Assembly: GCF_900115345.1 (NCBI RefSeq)
Contig: NZ_FOWC01000010.1
Location: 186,001-250,000 of the forward strand
DNA: 64,000 bases
Reading direction: 5' to 3'
Source of the DNA: Amycolatopsis rubida
GTDB taxonomy: Bacteria; Actinomycetota; Actinomycetes; Mycobacteriales; Pseudonocardiaceae
The notes under the pieces are model-generated. The model was given only the letters and a program-made list of their open reading frames with translations. It had not been told where the DNA came from and did not search any database. Shown here piece after piece: positions 47,251 to 55,395 of this stretch. A program made the translations under genes and the position numbers. Each line of letters opens with the position of its first letter. Position 1 is the first letter of the stretch.

Positions 47251-48861
47251 CTAGCGCGGCGGCCGGGCACCGGGGTGATGCCGACGCGCCGGCCGGACCG
47301 GGCGGGCTGCCGCCGTGCGTTCGGTCCTGCGCCGCGCCCTGGTCGCGGAGCGGGCGCCTGCGTAGTTCGCCGCGGCGCGGTCCACCGGCAGCGCGGCCAC
47401 GGCCCTCTGCGCGGCGGCGGCATGGTGAGGGCGTCCCGCCTGCTGCTGCCACGCGCGGATCTCGGCGATCAGACCGGCCAGTGCAAGGATCAGCGCGGCG
47501 AGCGCCAGCTTTTCCTGACCGCGGCCGCTGATGCCGCCGACCGCCGCGATCCGGCGCGACGCGGCGCGCAGCTCGCGCCCCGACAGGCCGTGGTCGCGGG
47601 CGAGGATCCGGCCCGGGATCCTGGAGGCGCGGTCGTACTGGTCGAACGCCGTCGTCATCGGGCCGCGGTCGCGGTACTCGGTCCCCAACGCCAGCGCGCC
47701 GAGGACCTCCGCTGTGGCGTGCGCGATTCCGGCGGGGTCCTCGCCGCCGGAACGGATCCGTTCCGCAGCGTCGTTCACGACCTCGGCAGCCTCGTCGAGT
47801 ACGTCCAGGCGCGCGGGGGCGGTGCACCTGCCGTCGGCGGTGCGCTCGACCGGTTCCGCGGCCGGTGCGCTCGCCCACCGCTGCATCAGTTTGGGCCAGG
47901 TCAGGTCCCTGCCCAGCTTCCCGCCGGAGAACGGCACCGGCTCGCCTTCGGCGTTGCGGTCGTCCGCGAGGGCGTAGGCGCAACCGCGGATCGTGCCGTC
48001 CGCTGCGTACGAGGGGCGCCACACCACCTGGAATTCGCGCAGCCGCGCGAAGAAGTCCTCCGGGCCGCTGGCCGCGGCTGCGGCCTGCGCTACCAGCCGG
48101 CGCAGTTCGCTGCGCGCCGGTTCGGCGCGGCCGTGCCGGTCGGCCTTGCCGATCTCCTGCCGGGTCGGCCGCCGCGTCGCCGTCCAGTCGGCTTCCGGGG
48201 TCGGGACAAGGCCGAGTTCGCGTTCGAGTTCACGGCAGGCTTTCCGCAGCCGGTACCAGTCGTTTCGCGGATAGAACCGGCGCAGTGACCCGCCCTTGTC
48301 CGTGACCAGGGTCGCCATGAGGTGAATGTGGTCGTCGGCGTGCCGCACGGCGACCCAGCGGCATCCGGACTGGTGGATCCCGGTGGCCTCCATCAGGCGC
48401 TGCGCGATGCGTTCCCACTGCTCGTCGCTCAGGCTCGGGTCGTCGGGGTGCAGGCGCACCGGGCAGTGCCACACGTACCCGGGCTTGAGCACGACGGCCT
48501 CGGCCTTCGGATCCCAGCGGTAGTACTTCACCCACTCCGGCGCGTGCGCCGGCGGCCGCTTCTTGCCTGAGGCGCGCAGCCACTGCGTCCATTCCTCGGC
48601 ACCGGGAAGGTCGTCCGGCGAGGCCGCCGGGTTGTCGAGGGGCAACCCGAACTCCTTCGGCAGCTCCGACATCGACCCAATCAACGCTCGCAGATCGAAA
48701 TCGAACTCGCCGGGACCCGCTTTCGGCGGCTGGTGCAGGCCGGGGGAGCCGTCCCAGGACGCGACGATGCGCGGGTTCCGGTGCTCCTCGTGCGCGCCCG
48801 GGCCCATCAAATACGCGATCAGGCCCGCCGGTCGCCACCCGGACAGGGCTTTCCCGATCAC
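47251..48861 (-). CDS. Relaxase/mobilization nuclease (MOB-P-like)
   Basis: A 536-residue conjugative relaxase that should nick the transferred strand at oriT and pilot it through the T4SS. The N-terminal part has GLIAYLMGPGAHEEHRNP (candidate catalytic Tyr 17). WHCPVRLHPDD..LSDEQW and the three-His motif RHADDHIHLMATLV (His 174, 178, 180) define the nuclease domain (about 1-220). A hydrophobic segment (LALAALILALAGLI) lies in the C-terminal third, and the end is strongly basic (ARRHHPGARPPR), as expected for a T4SS substrate. GTG 48861 is 5 nt after the MobC stop, with GAGGTAGGG as ribosome site. Nuclease family assignment is firm, the MOB class is inferred. Confidence 0.88.
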   Translation of the reverse strand: MIGKALSGWRPAGLIAYLMGPGAHEEHRNPRIVASWDGSPGLHQPPKAGPGEFDFDLRALIGSMSELPKEFGLPLDNPAASPDDLPGAEEWTQWLRASGKKRPPAHAPEWVKYYRWDPKAEAVVLKPGYVWHCPVRLHPDDPSLSDEQWERIAQRLMEATGIHQSGCRWVAVRHADDHIHLMATLVTDKGGSLRRFYPRNDWYRLRKACRELERELGLVPTPEADWTATRRPTRQEIGKADRHGRAEPARSELRRLVAQAAAAASGPEDFFARLREFQVVWRPSYAADGTIRGCAYALADDRNAEGEPVPFSGGKLGRDLTWPKLMQRWASAPAAEPVERTADGRCTAPARLDVLDEAAEVVNDAAERIRSGGEDPAGIAHATAEVLGALALGTEYRDRGPMTTAFDQYDRASRIPGRILARDHGLSGRELRAASRRIAAVGGISGRGQEKLALAALILALAGLIAEIRAWQQQAGRPHHAAAAQRAVAALPVDRAAANYAGARSATRARRRTERTAAARPVRPARRHHPGARPPR

Positions 48862-48866
48862 GGTCC

Positions 48867-49319
48867 CTACCTCAACGCGTGACGCAGCCCGGCGAGCAGG
48901 CCGCGGGCCTCGACCACCCGGAGCCGGACTCGTTCCAGGATCGCCAGGGCCTGTTCGCGCACGGTCTCGACCTCGTGGGTGGAGTTCGCGTGTTTGGCGA
49001 CATCGTTGAGGTTCCCGCCGATCTTGGCCAGTTGGTTGCTCAGGTCCGTGACCGCGACGTAAAGCTTGCTCAACACGCCGCGGTCGAGAACGACGCCGCT
49101 GACCCGCATTCGGGCCGCGTCCAGCGCGGCGAGCGACGCCCACGACCCCGGCTTCCTCCCGTCCAGCGCGGCGGCCTGCTCGATGATCGACCACTCGACG
49201 TCGTTGTAGGCGAGCGAGGTCCGCGGCCGGCGCGGGCCGTCGTGCGAGTGTCCGCGCGTCCTCGCCGGTTCCGCCGAGACTTCTCCTGCGGCGGAGACGC
49301 CTGTTTCGTTGTGCTGCAT
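48867..49319 (-). CDS. MobC-type relaxosome accessory protein
   Basis: A 150-residue protein with a basic N-terminal part and a C-terminal helical domain carrying LAKIGGNLNDVAKHAN, the signature of MobC/BmC proteins that assist the relaxase at oriT. An RRPRTSLAYNDVEWSIIE segment looks like a ribbon-helix-helix DNA-binding region, matching the family. ATG 49319 follows GGGGGAACGAACGC. It directly precedes the relaxase and abuts the oriT candidate, which fits relaxosome assembly and possible autoregulation from that region. Confidence 0.85.
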   Translation of the reverse strand: MQHNETGVSAAGEVSAEPARTRGHSHDGPRRPRTSLAYNDVEWSIIEQAAALDGRKPGSWASLAALDAARMRVSGVVLDRGVLSKLYVAVTDLSNQLAKIGGNLNDVAKHANSTHEVETVREQALAILERVRLRVVEARGLLAGLRHALR

Positions 49320-49371
49320 GCGTTCGTTCCCCCATGCGGCCCGCCGGCCTGAGGCACCCCCTGCGCCTCAC

Positions 49372-49447
49372 CGCTGGTCCGCAAGGACCAGCGTGCCAGG
49401 TCGCGGCAGCGACCTGGGGAAAACCGTATAGGTTTTCCATATCTTGC
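49372..49447. other. Candidate origin of transfer (oriT)
   Basis: Three perfect inverted repeats follow one another: CGCTGGTCC/GGACCAGCG (49372-49393, loop GCAA), CCAGGTCGC/GCGACCTGG (49396-49417, loop GGCA) and GGAAAACC/GGTTTTCC (49418-49438, loop GTATA). Right after them is TATCTTG|C (49440-49447), one base from the P-type nic core YATCCTG|Y. The site sits just upstream of mobC and the relaxase gene, the usual place for oriT. The nic position is inferred. Confidence 0.72.
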
Positions 49448-49467
49448 TCTGCGTGACGCCTATTGCA

Positions 49468-49499
49468 GGAGATGCGAATTCGAGCAGGTCTGCATCTCC
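49468..49499. promoter_or_regulatory. Inverted repeat between oriT and the recombinase
   Basis: GGAGATGC (49468-49475) and GCATCTCC (49492-49499) form an 8-bp inverted repeat with a 16-nt spacer. It may be an operator or an outer oriT element. The remaining sequence to 49696 shows no gene I can support. Confidence 0.35.
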
Positions 49500-49696
49500 C
49501 AAAAAGAGCAAGGACGAGAACCGGCTCGTGTCCAGGCAGAACGTTCCCCAGCGAAGCAGAAGGACGGCGCGGCGACCACGCGACGCGACGCTTCCCGAGG
49601 GTCACCTCTTCGGGCGAATGACCTGCGTCGATGCACCCGGACTCGCATCTGATGCGGAATTCTCCCGTTCGATGGAGACGAGAAAGGTGGTCGTTC

Positions 49697-50817
49697 GTGG
49701 AGTCCGCGTCACCGCCGCCAGGAGCAGCAGCGCTGCACTTGGCCGATGGGATCGCGCTGCTGAAGCCGGACGAGCAGGTGCTCGACGGGATGCTGCGCGG
49801 CTGGGGAAACCAGCAGCTCGCGCGCAACCTCGCGGTCGGGACGATCGAGGGACGAGCGAGCGCAGTGCGCGCGTTCGTCGCCTTCACCAACACGTTTCCC
49901 TGGCAGTGGAGTGCGCAGCTGGTCGACGAGTGGCTCGGCGACTTGCGGTCCGTTCGAGGGCTGCGGCGGTCGACGCTGCGGAACTACCAGACAGCGGTCC
50001 GGTTGTTCTGCGACTTCCTGACGACCCGAATTACGGCTGGGCCGCCGAATGCGAACGGCGGTTCGGCACCCATCCGGTGCAGGTGGTGCACGAGTGGAAC
50101 ACCGCGGTGCACGTCCAGGACGCCGAGGGCGATCCGCGCAGGCGGGCGCTGACGCTGGACGAACTGGAGGCGTTCTTCGACGCCGCCGATAACCGGGTCG
50201 CGCGGATCCGCAAGCTCGGCCGCAAGGGCTGGCTTCCGGCCTATCGGGACGCGGTGTTGTTCAAGGTCGCCTACGGATACGGGCTGCGGCGCAACGAAGC
50301 CCGCATGCTCGACACGCCCGACTTCGGACGCAACCCGCACGCCCCGGAGTTCGGCGGTCGCGGGGTCTGCAACGTGCGCTTCGGCAAGGCGATGAAGGGA
50401 TCTCCGCCGAAACGACGGACCGTCCTGACCGTCTGGGAATGGACACCCGAAGTGCTCGCGGAGTGGACGGAAGAGGTCCGCCCGCTGCTCGCCAGCCCCG
50501 GAAACGACGCCCTGTGGCCTTCCGAACGGGCCGCGCGCGTCGGCCTGGCGCAGATCGACGCGCGGTTCGCCGCGGTCCGCGACGAACTCGGCCTGGACGA
50601 CGCAGTGGACTTCCATACGCTGCGCCGTTCCTACATCACCCACCTCATCGAGGACGGCTGGGACCCGCTGTTCGTCCAGCAGCAGGCAGGCCACGAACAC
50701 GCCTCCACCACCGCCATCTACACCTGCGTGTCCTCCGATTTCCGGACCCGGACTCTGCGCCAGGCACTGGACAAGACGATGAAAACGGCACTCGCGGCCG
50801 GGGAAGGAAAACGATGA
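49697..50817 (+). pseudogene. Tyrosine recombinase with a -1 frameshift
   Basis: A site-specific recombinase, about 373 residues when the frame is restored. The core-binding part starts at GTG 49697 (AAAGGTGG 6 nt upstream) with GIALLKPDEQVLDGMLRGWG and STLRNYQTAVRLFCDFL. Near 50020-50030 the frame must shift to continue as DPNYGWAAECERRFG. The catalytic part keeps Arg (GLRRNEARML), HTLRRSYITHL, GHEHAS and Tyr (AIYT). The interval is 1,121 nt, one short of a whole number of codons. Its stop overlaps the Xre gene (ATGA). All catalytic residues survive, so either recent decay, a sequencing error or a programmed shift. Confidence 0.75.
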
Positions 50818-51146
50818 GGCGCCAGGTCGGCTACCAGTGGAAGCTGCGGGAAGTGATGGCACTGCGCGGCCTGTTCACCACTACCCAGCTCAGCCCGCTG
50901 CTGGCCGAGCGAGGCATCGAACTGTCCGCTTCCCAGGTGCACCGGCTGGTCACCGGCACCCCGGAACGCCTCTCACTGCAACTGCTCGCCGCGCTCTGCG
51001 ACATCCTGGAAACCACGCCGTCCGAGCTGATCCCCGTCACCGCGGCCAACGCGCAGCAGCGCAAGACCGCCGGATCCGGCATCGCGGCCGCGCCCGACGA
51101 GCCGAACCTGCGCCCCAAGCGCGTCCGGCTGCGACCGGCCCCGTGA
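50814..51146 (+). CDS. Xre/Cro-type HTH protein of the recombinase trio
   Basis: A 110-residue protein with a Cro/CI-type helix-turn-helix (about residues 10-70: LREVMALRGL, LAERGIELSASQVHRLVTG, LCDILETTPSELI) and a basic tail. ATG 50814 overlaps the upstream recombinase stop, with AAGGA just before; its stop overlaps the second recombinase GTG at 51143. This recombinase-Xre-recombinase order recurs in actinobacterial genomes and resembles multi-recombinase mobile elements; the Xre protein may regulate or act as an accessory factor. It is the only intact gene of the trio. Confidence 0.78.
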   Translation: MRRQVGYQWKLREVMALRGLFTTTQLSPLLAERGIELSASQVHRLVTGTPERLSLQLLAALCDILETTPSELIPVTAANAQQRKTAGSGIAAAPDEPNLRPKRVRLRPAP

Positions 51147-52569
51147 CGTCCGCGCTTCGCTGCGTGCGTTGCCGACGGCTGCGCGCCTACCCCGGGATGC
51201 TCCTCGAAGGCCCGATCTGCAACCCCTGCTTCGACGCTGCCGTCCGCATCTTCGGAACCTGTCCGGGGTGTGGCGTCGAGCGGCTCCTGCCCGGCCTAAC
51301 CGCCGGCACTGCGGTCTGCCGGGACTGCGCGGGCATCGCCCGCAGCTTCACCTGCCGTCGCTGCGGAACCGAAGCCCGCCTCTACTACCGGAAAGTCTGC
51401 GTCCGATGTCGCCTGGACGACCTCGCCGCCGAACGGCTCGACGACGGCACTGGCACCATTCGGCCAGAACTCCGGCCCCTCGTGCCGGTGCTCGCCCGCA
51501 GCTTCAAAAGCACCCCAGAAGGCCGGTTGGACTGGCTCAAACGACCGGAAACCCGTGCGCTCCTGCACGCGCTCGCGACCGGCAAAGTGGGCCTGAGCCA
51601 CGCCGCCCTCGACGAACTGCCGGCCACGGCTCTGGTCGACACCACGCGCGATCTTCTCGTTGCGGCCGGGTGTCTGCCTCCCATCGATCGCACGCTGCAT
51701 CGGTTCGAGCGCTGGCTGACCACGCGGCTCACCCAGCTGCAGGACCATCCTTACGAGCGGGTCCTGCGCCAATTCGGCACCTGGCACCACCTCGCGAAAA
51801 TGCGCACCAAAGCCGCGCAACAGCCGCTGACGACCAACGCTCAGACCTACGCGAGCATGGAATCAAGCGCGCCATCGACTTCTGCACCTGGCTCGCCGAC
51901 GAAGAAATCCCCCTCGGCCGCGTTCCGCAAGCCGCGCTCGACCGCTACTACCAGCGGCTCACGGCCGCGCACCGACAGGCGCTCTGCGGGTTCCTCAACT
52001 GGGCGATGACCACGAAACGGATGCCTCGGCTCGCCTTCGCGCGACCTCGTTACAAGGTCGGCGAAGCCCTCACCCAAGACGCCCGGTTGGCGCTGCTTCG
52101 CGACCTGCGCCACGCCGACGACAAGCCCCTCAGCGACCGGGTCGCGGGCTGCTTGCTGCTCCTCTACGCCCAGCCGATTCCCCGGATCCTCGCCCTGGAG
52201 ACCAGCGACGTCATCCATGACGGGGACGACGTCCTGCTGCGCCTCGGCGAACCGCCATCACCCGTGCCTGAGCCCTTCGCGTCCCTGCTGCTCCAGCACG
52301 TCACCGACCGAACCGCCACCGGCGGAGATCAATGGCTGTTCACCGGGCGCCGCCCCGGCCGCGCGCTGAACTACAAGAGCATGCGGGACCACCTCCGAGC
52401 CCTCGGGATCCCGCTTCGCCTCGCCCGCGTCGGCGCCGCGCGCGACCTCGTCCTGGACATCCCGGCACCGGTCATGGCGGCCGCGCTCGGCTTCCACCAC
52501 ACCACCGCCAACCGGCAATTCCGCAACGTCGGCGGCACCTGGAACCGCTACGTCGCCACCCGAACCTGA
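51143..52569 (+). pseudogene. Zinc-ribbon recombinase-like protein with a -1 frameshift
   Basis: The second recombinase-like gene of the trio, about 475 residues if restored. The N-terminal about 100 residues hold six CxxC pairs (51158-51425: CVRC, CNPC, CPGC, CRDC, CRRC, CVRC), suggesting three zinc ribbons. The recombinase-like C-terminal part contains LYAQPIPRILALETSDV and GFHHTTANRQFRNVGGTWNR, with divergent catalytic boxes. Near 51855-51865 the frame shifts by -1 (YAS... must continue as IKRAIDFCTWLADEEIP); the interval of 1,427 nt is one short of whole codons. GTG 51143 overlaps the Xre stop. Confidence 0.7.
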
Positions 52570-52643
52570 ACGCCCGGCCAGGAACACTGGGGCTCGCCCG
52601 AACTTTCAACGGAACGGCCATGGAATACATGGTGATCGAATAC

Positions 52644-52664
52644 GCGAGCCTGCCAGTAGCGGAA
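52644..52664 (+). repeat. 21-bp direct repeat, copy 1
   Basis: This 21-bp sequence (beginning GCGAGCCTGCC) recurs exactly at 54137-54157. Both copies are preceded by GAATACGCGA, separated by 13 extra bases in copy 2. The surrounding 52570-52950 shows no gene I can support; a short minus-strand frame (52803-52950) is at best a remnant. Confidence 0.7.
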
Positions 52665-52956
52665 GTGCTTGTGTTCACGCTCGCTGAAGCCTCGTAGCTG
52701 GGAACCAAAGACTTTCGTGCAGCCACAACGTGAGGCGCGTTGGGTTCCGTTCGAACTGGCGCAAGCAGTGCGGAATCGATGCCGCCGACCCGGCAGGCAA
52801 GTTCAGTTCTTGGGCGAAGGGGCCGCATCCTCGATCGGTTTTGAGCGGAGCTCCAGGGCGATTTCTGAGTAGGCGATCGCGGTCCGGACGCTCGGTCCAA
52901 ACGTGACCGCGAGGTGCAGCGGGTCGGCGTCGACGGCGACCGGCTTCCGTGAGAAC

Positions 52957-52986
52957 GCGGTCCGCCGGGTAACCCCGGCGGACCGC
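52957..52986 (-). terminator. Terminator-like hairpin after the 53044 gene
   Basis: GCGGTCCGCCGGG (52957-52969) pairs perfectly with CCCGGCGGACCGC (52974-52986) over a TAAC loop, 58 nt past the minus-strand stop at 53044. Confidence 0.65.
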
Positions 52987-53043
52987 TCTCCTTCACAGCC
53001 CGTCATAGCCAGGCGATCGTGGCCGCGAGGCACCAGACGACGA

Positions 53044-53451
53044 TCAGGAACCGCGAACGGATGTCGACTCGCGCTTGCTCAGGAAGCCGACCAGGTGCCT
53101 GCGGGGGTCCAGCGACTCGTCAACTTTGAAACCCCAGATTTCCGCGCCATCCCTTACTAGGTAGTCGTATAGCCACACACGATGAACGACTTCGGTTCCC
53201 CTTTCCAGGTCGATAGGCCACCCATCGACAACGATGGCGGGGACGTCACTAATCGCGAAATATGGCCTGCCGACCGTCGGTGTCAGGTCGTCATCGGCGC
53301 CGAGTTCGCGAAGGTCGGTGGTCACCAGGCGGGCGGGGTAGACCCCAGCTCCAAGTTGTCGTGCCTGCCAACAGTCGTTGTCTTCGGGGTCTTCCCAGTA
53401 CATGACCCCGGGTTGTTCGATCACGACGTCGAACAGGGGGTTCATTGTCAC
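53044..53451 (-). CDS. Unknown 135-residue protein
   Basis: A 135-residue acidic protein of unknown function: FDVVIEQPGVMYWEDPEDND, ATTDLRELGADDD-like and a Trp/Tyr-rich VVHRVWLYDYLVRDG. The start is GTG 53451 with GAGGAG 5 nt upstream (the following Met would be residue 3). A terminator hairpin follows at 52957-52986. Its immediate upstream neighbour is a degenerate copy of the 54448 gene. Lower GC at some third positions than the transfer genes suggests a separately acquired segment. Confidence 0.62.
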   Translation of the reverse strand: MTMNPLFDVVIEQPGVMYWEDPEDNDCWQARQLGAGVYPARLVTTDLRELGADDDLTPTVGRPYFAISDVPAIVVDGWPIDLERGTEVVHRVWLYDYLVRDGAEIWGFKVDESLDPRRHLVGFLSKRESTSVRGS

Positions 53452-53995
53452 GGTTACTCCTCAGGTTTGCGGGCCGAGCCATCCTTCGATCGGGATCTCT
53501 CGGCTCGTGGATGCTCGGTCGGGGATCACTCTGGAGCGGCTTTGGGAGCGATGCTCGGCGTGCGTCTTCCGACGACCAGCTCCTTCGCGGGCGCCGACCG
53601 GACGGGCTCGGACGCACGTTCGACATCCGCGCGGCTCGGCGCACTTGGCAGCTTGCGCTGCGTGATTCGGCGGAGCTAGCGGTGCAGTGTGCTCGTGGGA
53701 AGGCTCCGCGTTCAGACGAACGCGGAGCCTCGTGCTGGGTGACGTCGGCGCGGGAGCCGGCGGGGCAGCCCTTCCTCACCTCTTTCAGCGCCCGAACCAG
53801 CACGGCTTCGATCTCGTCGAGCGTGCCGTGCAATCCAGAGTAGCCGCCGGACCTACCCTCGAAGGTCAAAACATACGGGTCGTCAACGGGCTCCCACCTC
53901 TCCAGTTCTTCATCCGCCCTTGCCGTCGTGTACAGCTCCGGCGGCCCACAAGTCAGCACGCTCTTGGCTGCCTCGCTGCTCACGCTCAAGCCCAT
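53291..53995 (-). pseudogene. Truncated paralogue of the 54448 gene
   Basis: ATG 53995 with AGGAGG 5 nt upstream starts MGLSVSSEAAKSVLTCGPPE. For about 80 residues it matches the gene at 54939: (E/D)RW or RDWEP..(D/H)PYVL, then GLHGTL..IEAVL..AL.EVR. After that similarity ends and the frame runs through a terminator-like hairpin (53701-53730) and into the start of the next gene, so the rest is unlikely to be a real protein. Upstream sequence (CTGGAGATCCGGCG, ACCTA before ATGGGC) is also shared with the other copy, so a whole segment was duplicated. The operator at 54075 lies 80 nt ahead. Confidence 0.6.
53701..53730 (-). terminator. Terminator-like hairpin in the truncated paralogue
   Basis: AGGCTCCGCGTT (53701-53712) pairs perfectly with AACGCGGAGCCT (53719-53730) over a 6-nt loop. 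It sits just beyond the conserved part of the degenerate gene, probably marking the end of its transcript. The 53452-53700 stretch shows no gene I can support. Confidence 0.55.
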
Positions 53996-54074
53996 TAGGT
54001 CCTCCTTTGGTCTTCGATGACGCCGGATCTCCAGGCCATCATCCCTTTTCCCTGGCACAAAAAATCATATCTGA

Positions 54075-54093
54075 TATACCCCCCTGGGGTAGC
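54075..54093. promoter_or_regulatory. Palindromic operator, copy 1
   Basis: TATACC-CCCCTGG-GGTAGC, matching the consensus TATACC-N7-GGTATA in 10 of 12 arm positions. It lies 80 nt upstream of the ATG at 53995 in an AT-rich stretch that looks like a promoter. Confidence 0.55.
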
Positions 54094-54136
54094 AGGATTA
54101 CTGACTCAATCGATGTTGAATACGCGAACTGGTAGA

Positions 54137-54157
54137 GCGAGCCTGCCAGTAGCGGAA
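54137..54157 (+). repeat. 21-bp direct repeat, copy 2
   Basis: Exact repeat of 52644-52664. The flanking TGGTAGAGCG recalls a tRNA D-arm, but no T-arm or CCA end follows, so this is not called a tRNA. Confidence 0.7.
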
Positions 54158-54287
54158 CCGGCTGTGTCGTGACCATGCCAGCGAGAGACGGGTGTCCGGC
54201 TCTAAAACCGCACCGACCAGGATGCCGCCCCGCCCTCGGCCCGACCGGCCTGGCTGCAGCCCCGCAACCGGCACAAGACGCGGGAAT

Positions 54288-54318
54288 GCCCCCGGCAGTG
54301 CGCTGCACTGCCGGGGGC
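54288..54318 (+). terminator. Strong intrinsic terminator, plus orientation
   Basis: GCCCCCGGCAGTGC (54288-54301) pairs perfectly with GCACTGCCGGGGGC (54305-54318) over a 3-nt loop, followed by GTTCTTTC. No protein gene on the plus strand precedes it, so 54094-54287 may be a short non-coding transcript. Confidence 0.7.
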
Positions 54319-54393
54319 GTTCTTTCGGACCGGGCTCGTCGCGGGCGAGGGTGGGCGGCGCTGCTGGCCCCGACGTGCGCTGCGGCCGCGAAC

Positions 54394-54423
54394 AGACCCC
54401 GCGGTCAGGCGACCGCGGGGTCT
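54394..54423 (-). terminator. Terminator-like hairpin after the 54448 gene
   Basis: AGACCCCGCGGTC (54394-54406) pairs perfectly with GACCGCGGGGTCT (54411-54423) over an AGGC loop, 25 nt beyond the minus-strand stop. Confidence 0.7.
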
Positions 54424-54447
54424 GGCGCTGTGCTCGGCGGCGGGCCG

Positions 54448-54939
54448 CTAGTCGTCCCGCAAGGTGATATTGAGGTGGTCGGCGAGGTCGTCAGTGAGGT
54501 ACTTCGGGCTGTACTCCTCGGGAGTGACGTGACGGTCGAGGATGTTGCGGGCGTTCCGGTAGACCCTGTCGCCGCCGTTCCAGAGGGCAGCGAGTTCGCG
54601 CGCCGGATCGGCGGCCCTCGCTGCGGAGATGCGCGCCTCGGTCCGGAGCCACGTCTGAATCGCCCTCTCCAGAGCTGGCTTCTGCCGCCCGCAGCACTGC
54701 CGATCACGGGCGTCCCGCACTTCTTCCAGCGCATGCGCCAGTACCGCTTCGATCGAGCCGAGCGTCCCGTGCAATCCGAAATAGTCGTCGTCGGACCCGC
54801 CGCTGATTTTCAGCACGTACGGGTGTTCTGTCGGCTCCCAGTCCCGCAGTCGCTCGTCCGCCTCCGCCGCCGTGAACACCTTCGGCGGTCTGCTGGACAC
54901 CAGACCGCTCGCGTCCTCGGACATTACCCTCGCGCCCAT
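54448..54939 (-). CDS. Unknown 163-residue protein (intact copy of duplicated gene)
   Basis: A 163-residue acidic protein of unknown function. It contains PPKVFTAAEADERLRDWEP, YVLKISGG, FGLHGTLGSIEAVLAHALEEV and a C-terminal block with ARNILDRHVTPEEYSPKYL. The N-terminal 80 residues are shared with the truncated copy at 53995. ATG 54939 is chosen because ACCTA(A)ATGGGC is conserved with that copy; ATG 54924 inside the coupling overlap with the upstream gene is an alternative. The stop is followed by a terminator hairpin. No motif suggests an activity. Confidence 0.65.
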   Translation of the reverse strand: MGARVMSEDASGLVSSRPPKVFTAAEADERLRDWEPTEHPYVLKISGGSDDDYFGLHGTLGSIEAVLAHALEEVRDARDRQCCGRQKPALERAIQTWLRTEARISAARAADPARELAALWNGGDRVYRNARNILDRHVTPEEYSPKYLTDDLADHLNITLRDD

Positions 54940-55136
54940 TTAGGTCCCTTCTCCTGGTAGTCGATTTCCGCCGGATCTCCAGGGCACCGGCCCGGGCCCC
55001 TGGCTTGATGGAACATCCTGTGCGCGTGGTCCAAGTCCCGGGCGGCCATCCGGGCGTAGCCCGGGGACCGCAGGAACCCTAGGCGCACTTCGCGCACGCC
55101 GTCGCGGCGGTGGATGGGCTCGATGAGGGCAGCCAT
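54924..55136 (-). CDS. Small unknown protein upstream of the 54939 gene
   Basis: A 70-residue basic protein (MAALIEPIHRRDGVREVRLG, ARMAARDLDHAHRMFHQ) of unknown function. ATG 55136 is chosen because GGAGAG lies just upstream; an ATG five codons earlier lacks a site. Its 3' end overlaps the start of the following gene, so the two are co-translated. The 3' end is part of the duplicated segment seen upstream of 53995. The upstream 55137-55325 has no gene; TATTAT near 55221 could be a -10 element. Confidence 0.55.
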   Translation of the reverse strand: MAALIEPIHRRDGVREVRLGFLRSPGYARMAARDLDHAHRMFHQARGPGRCPGDPAEIDYQEKGPKWARG

Positions 55137-55325
55137 GATCTCTCCGATCATCGGGATTTCGCATTGGGGCAGGTGTCGAATTCACCGGGCTTGGTCACCG
55201 GTTCCCGACAAGCCAATAATACGCTGCGCAAGCATCGGAACCGCCGAATTGACGACGATTGATCGAATGCAGAACAGATGTTTCCGGCTGTCTGTCCTGG
55301 CGGACCCCGTGAACCGGAGCGGGAA

Positions 55326-55359
55326 AGCCCCGCCCGCCGGGGAGGTGGCGGGCGGGGCT
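55326..55359 (-). terminator. Terminator-like hairpin after the twin-HTH gene
   Basis: AGCCCCGCCCGCC (55326-55338) pairs perfectly with GGCGGGCGGGGCT (55347-55359) over an 8-nt loop, 37 nt past the minus-strand stop. Confidence 0.7.
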
Positions 55360-55395
55360 ATCTGCGACGTCGTGGTAGTCCGCTGCGCGGCCCCA

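Noticed and set aside
46763..47254. 163-residue plus-strand frame overlapping the small genes before the relaxase
   Set aside because: Its composition follows the shifted frames of the two small genes and it lacks a ribosome site; the GTGA-coupled reading was preferred.
52803..53033. 76-residue minus-strand frame
   Set aside because: It runs through the terminator hairpin at 52957-52986 and has no ribosome site; only its last ~50 residues look coding, so at most a remnant.
54120..54210. tRNA-like TGGTAGAGCG followed by GC-rich stems
   Set aside because: No T-arm GGTTCGA consensus, no acceptor stem pairing and no CCA; kept only as context for the direct repeat.
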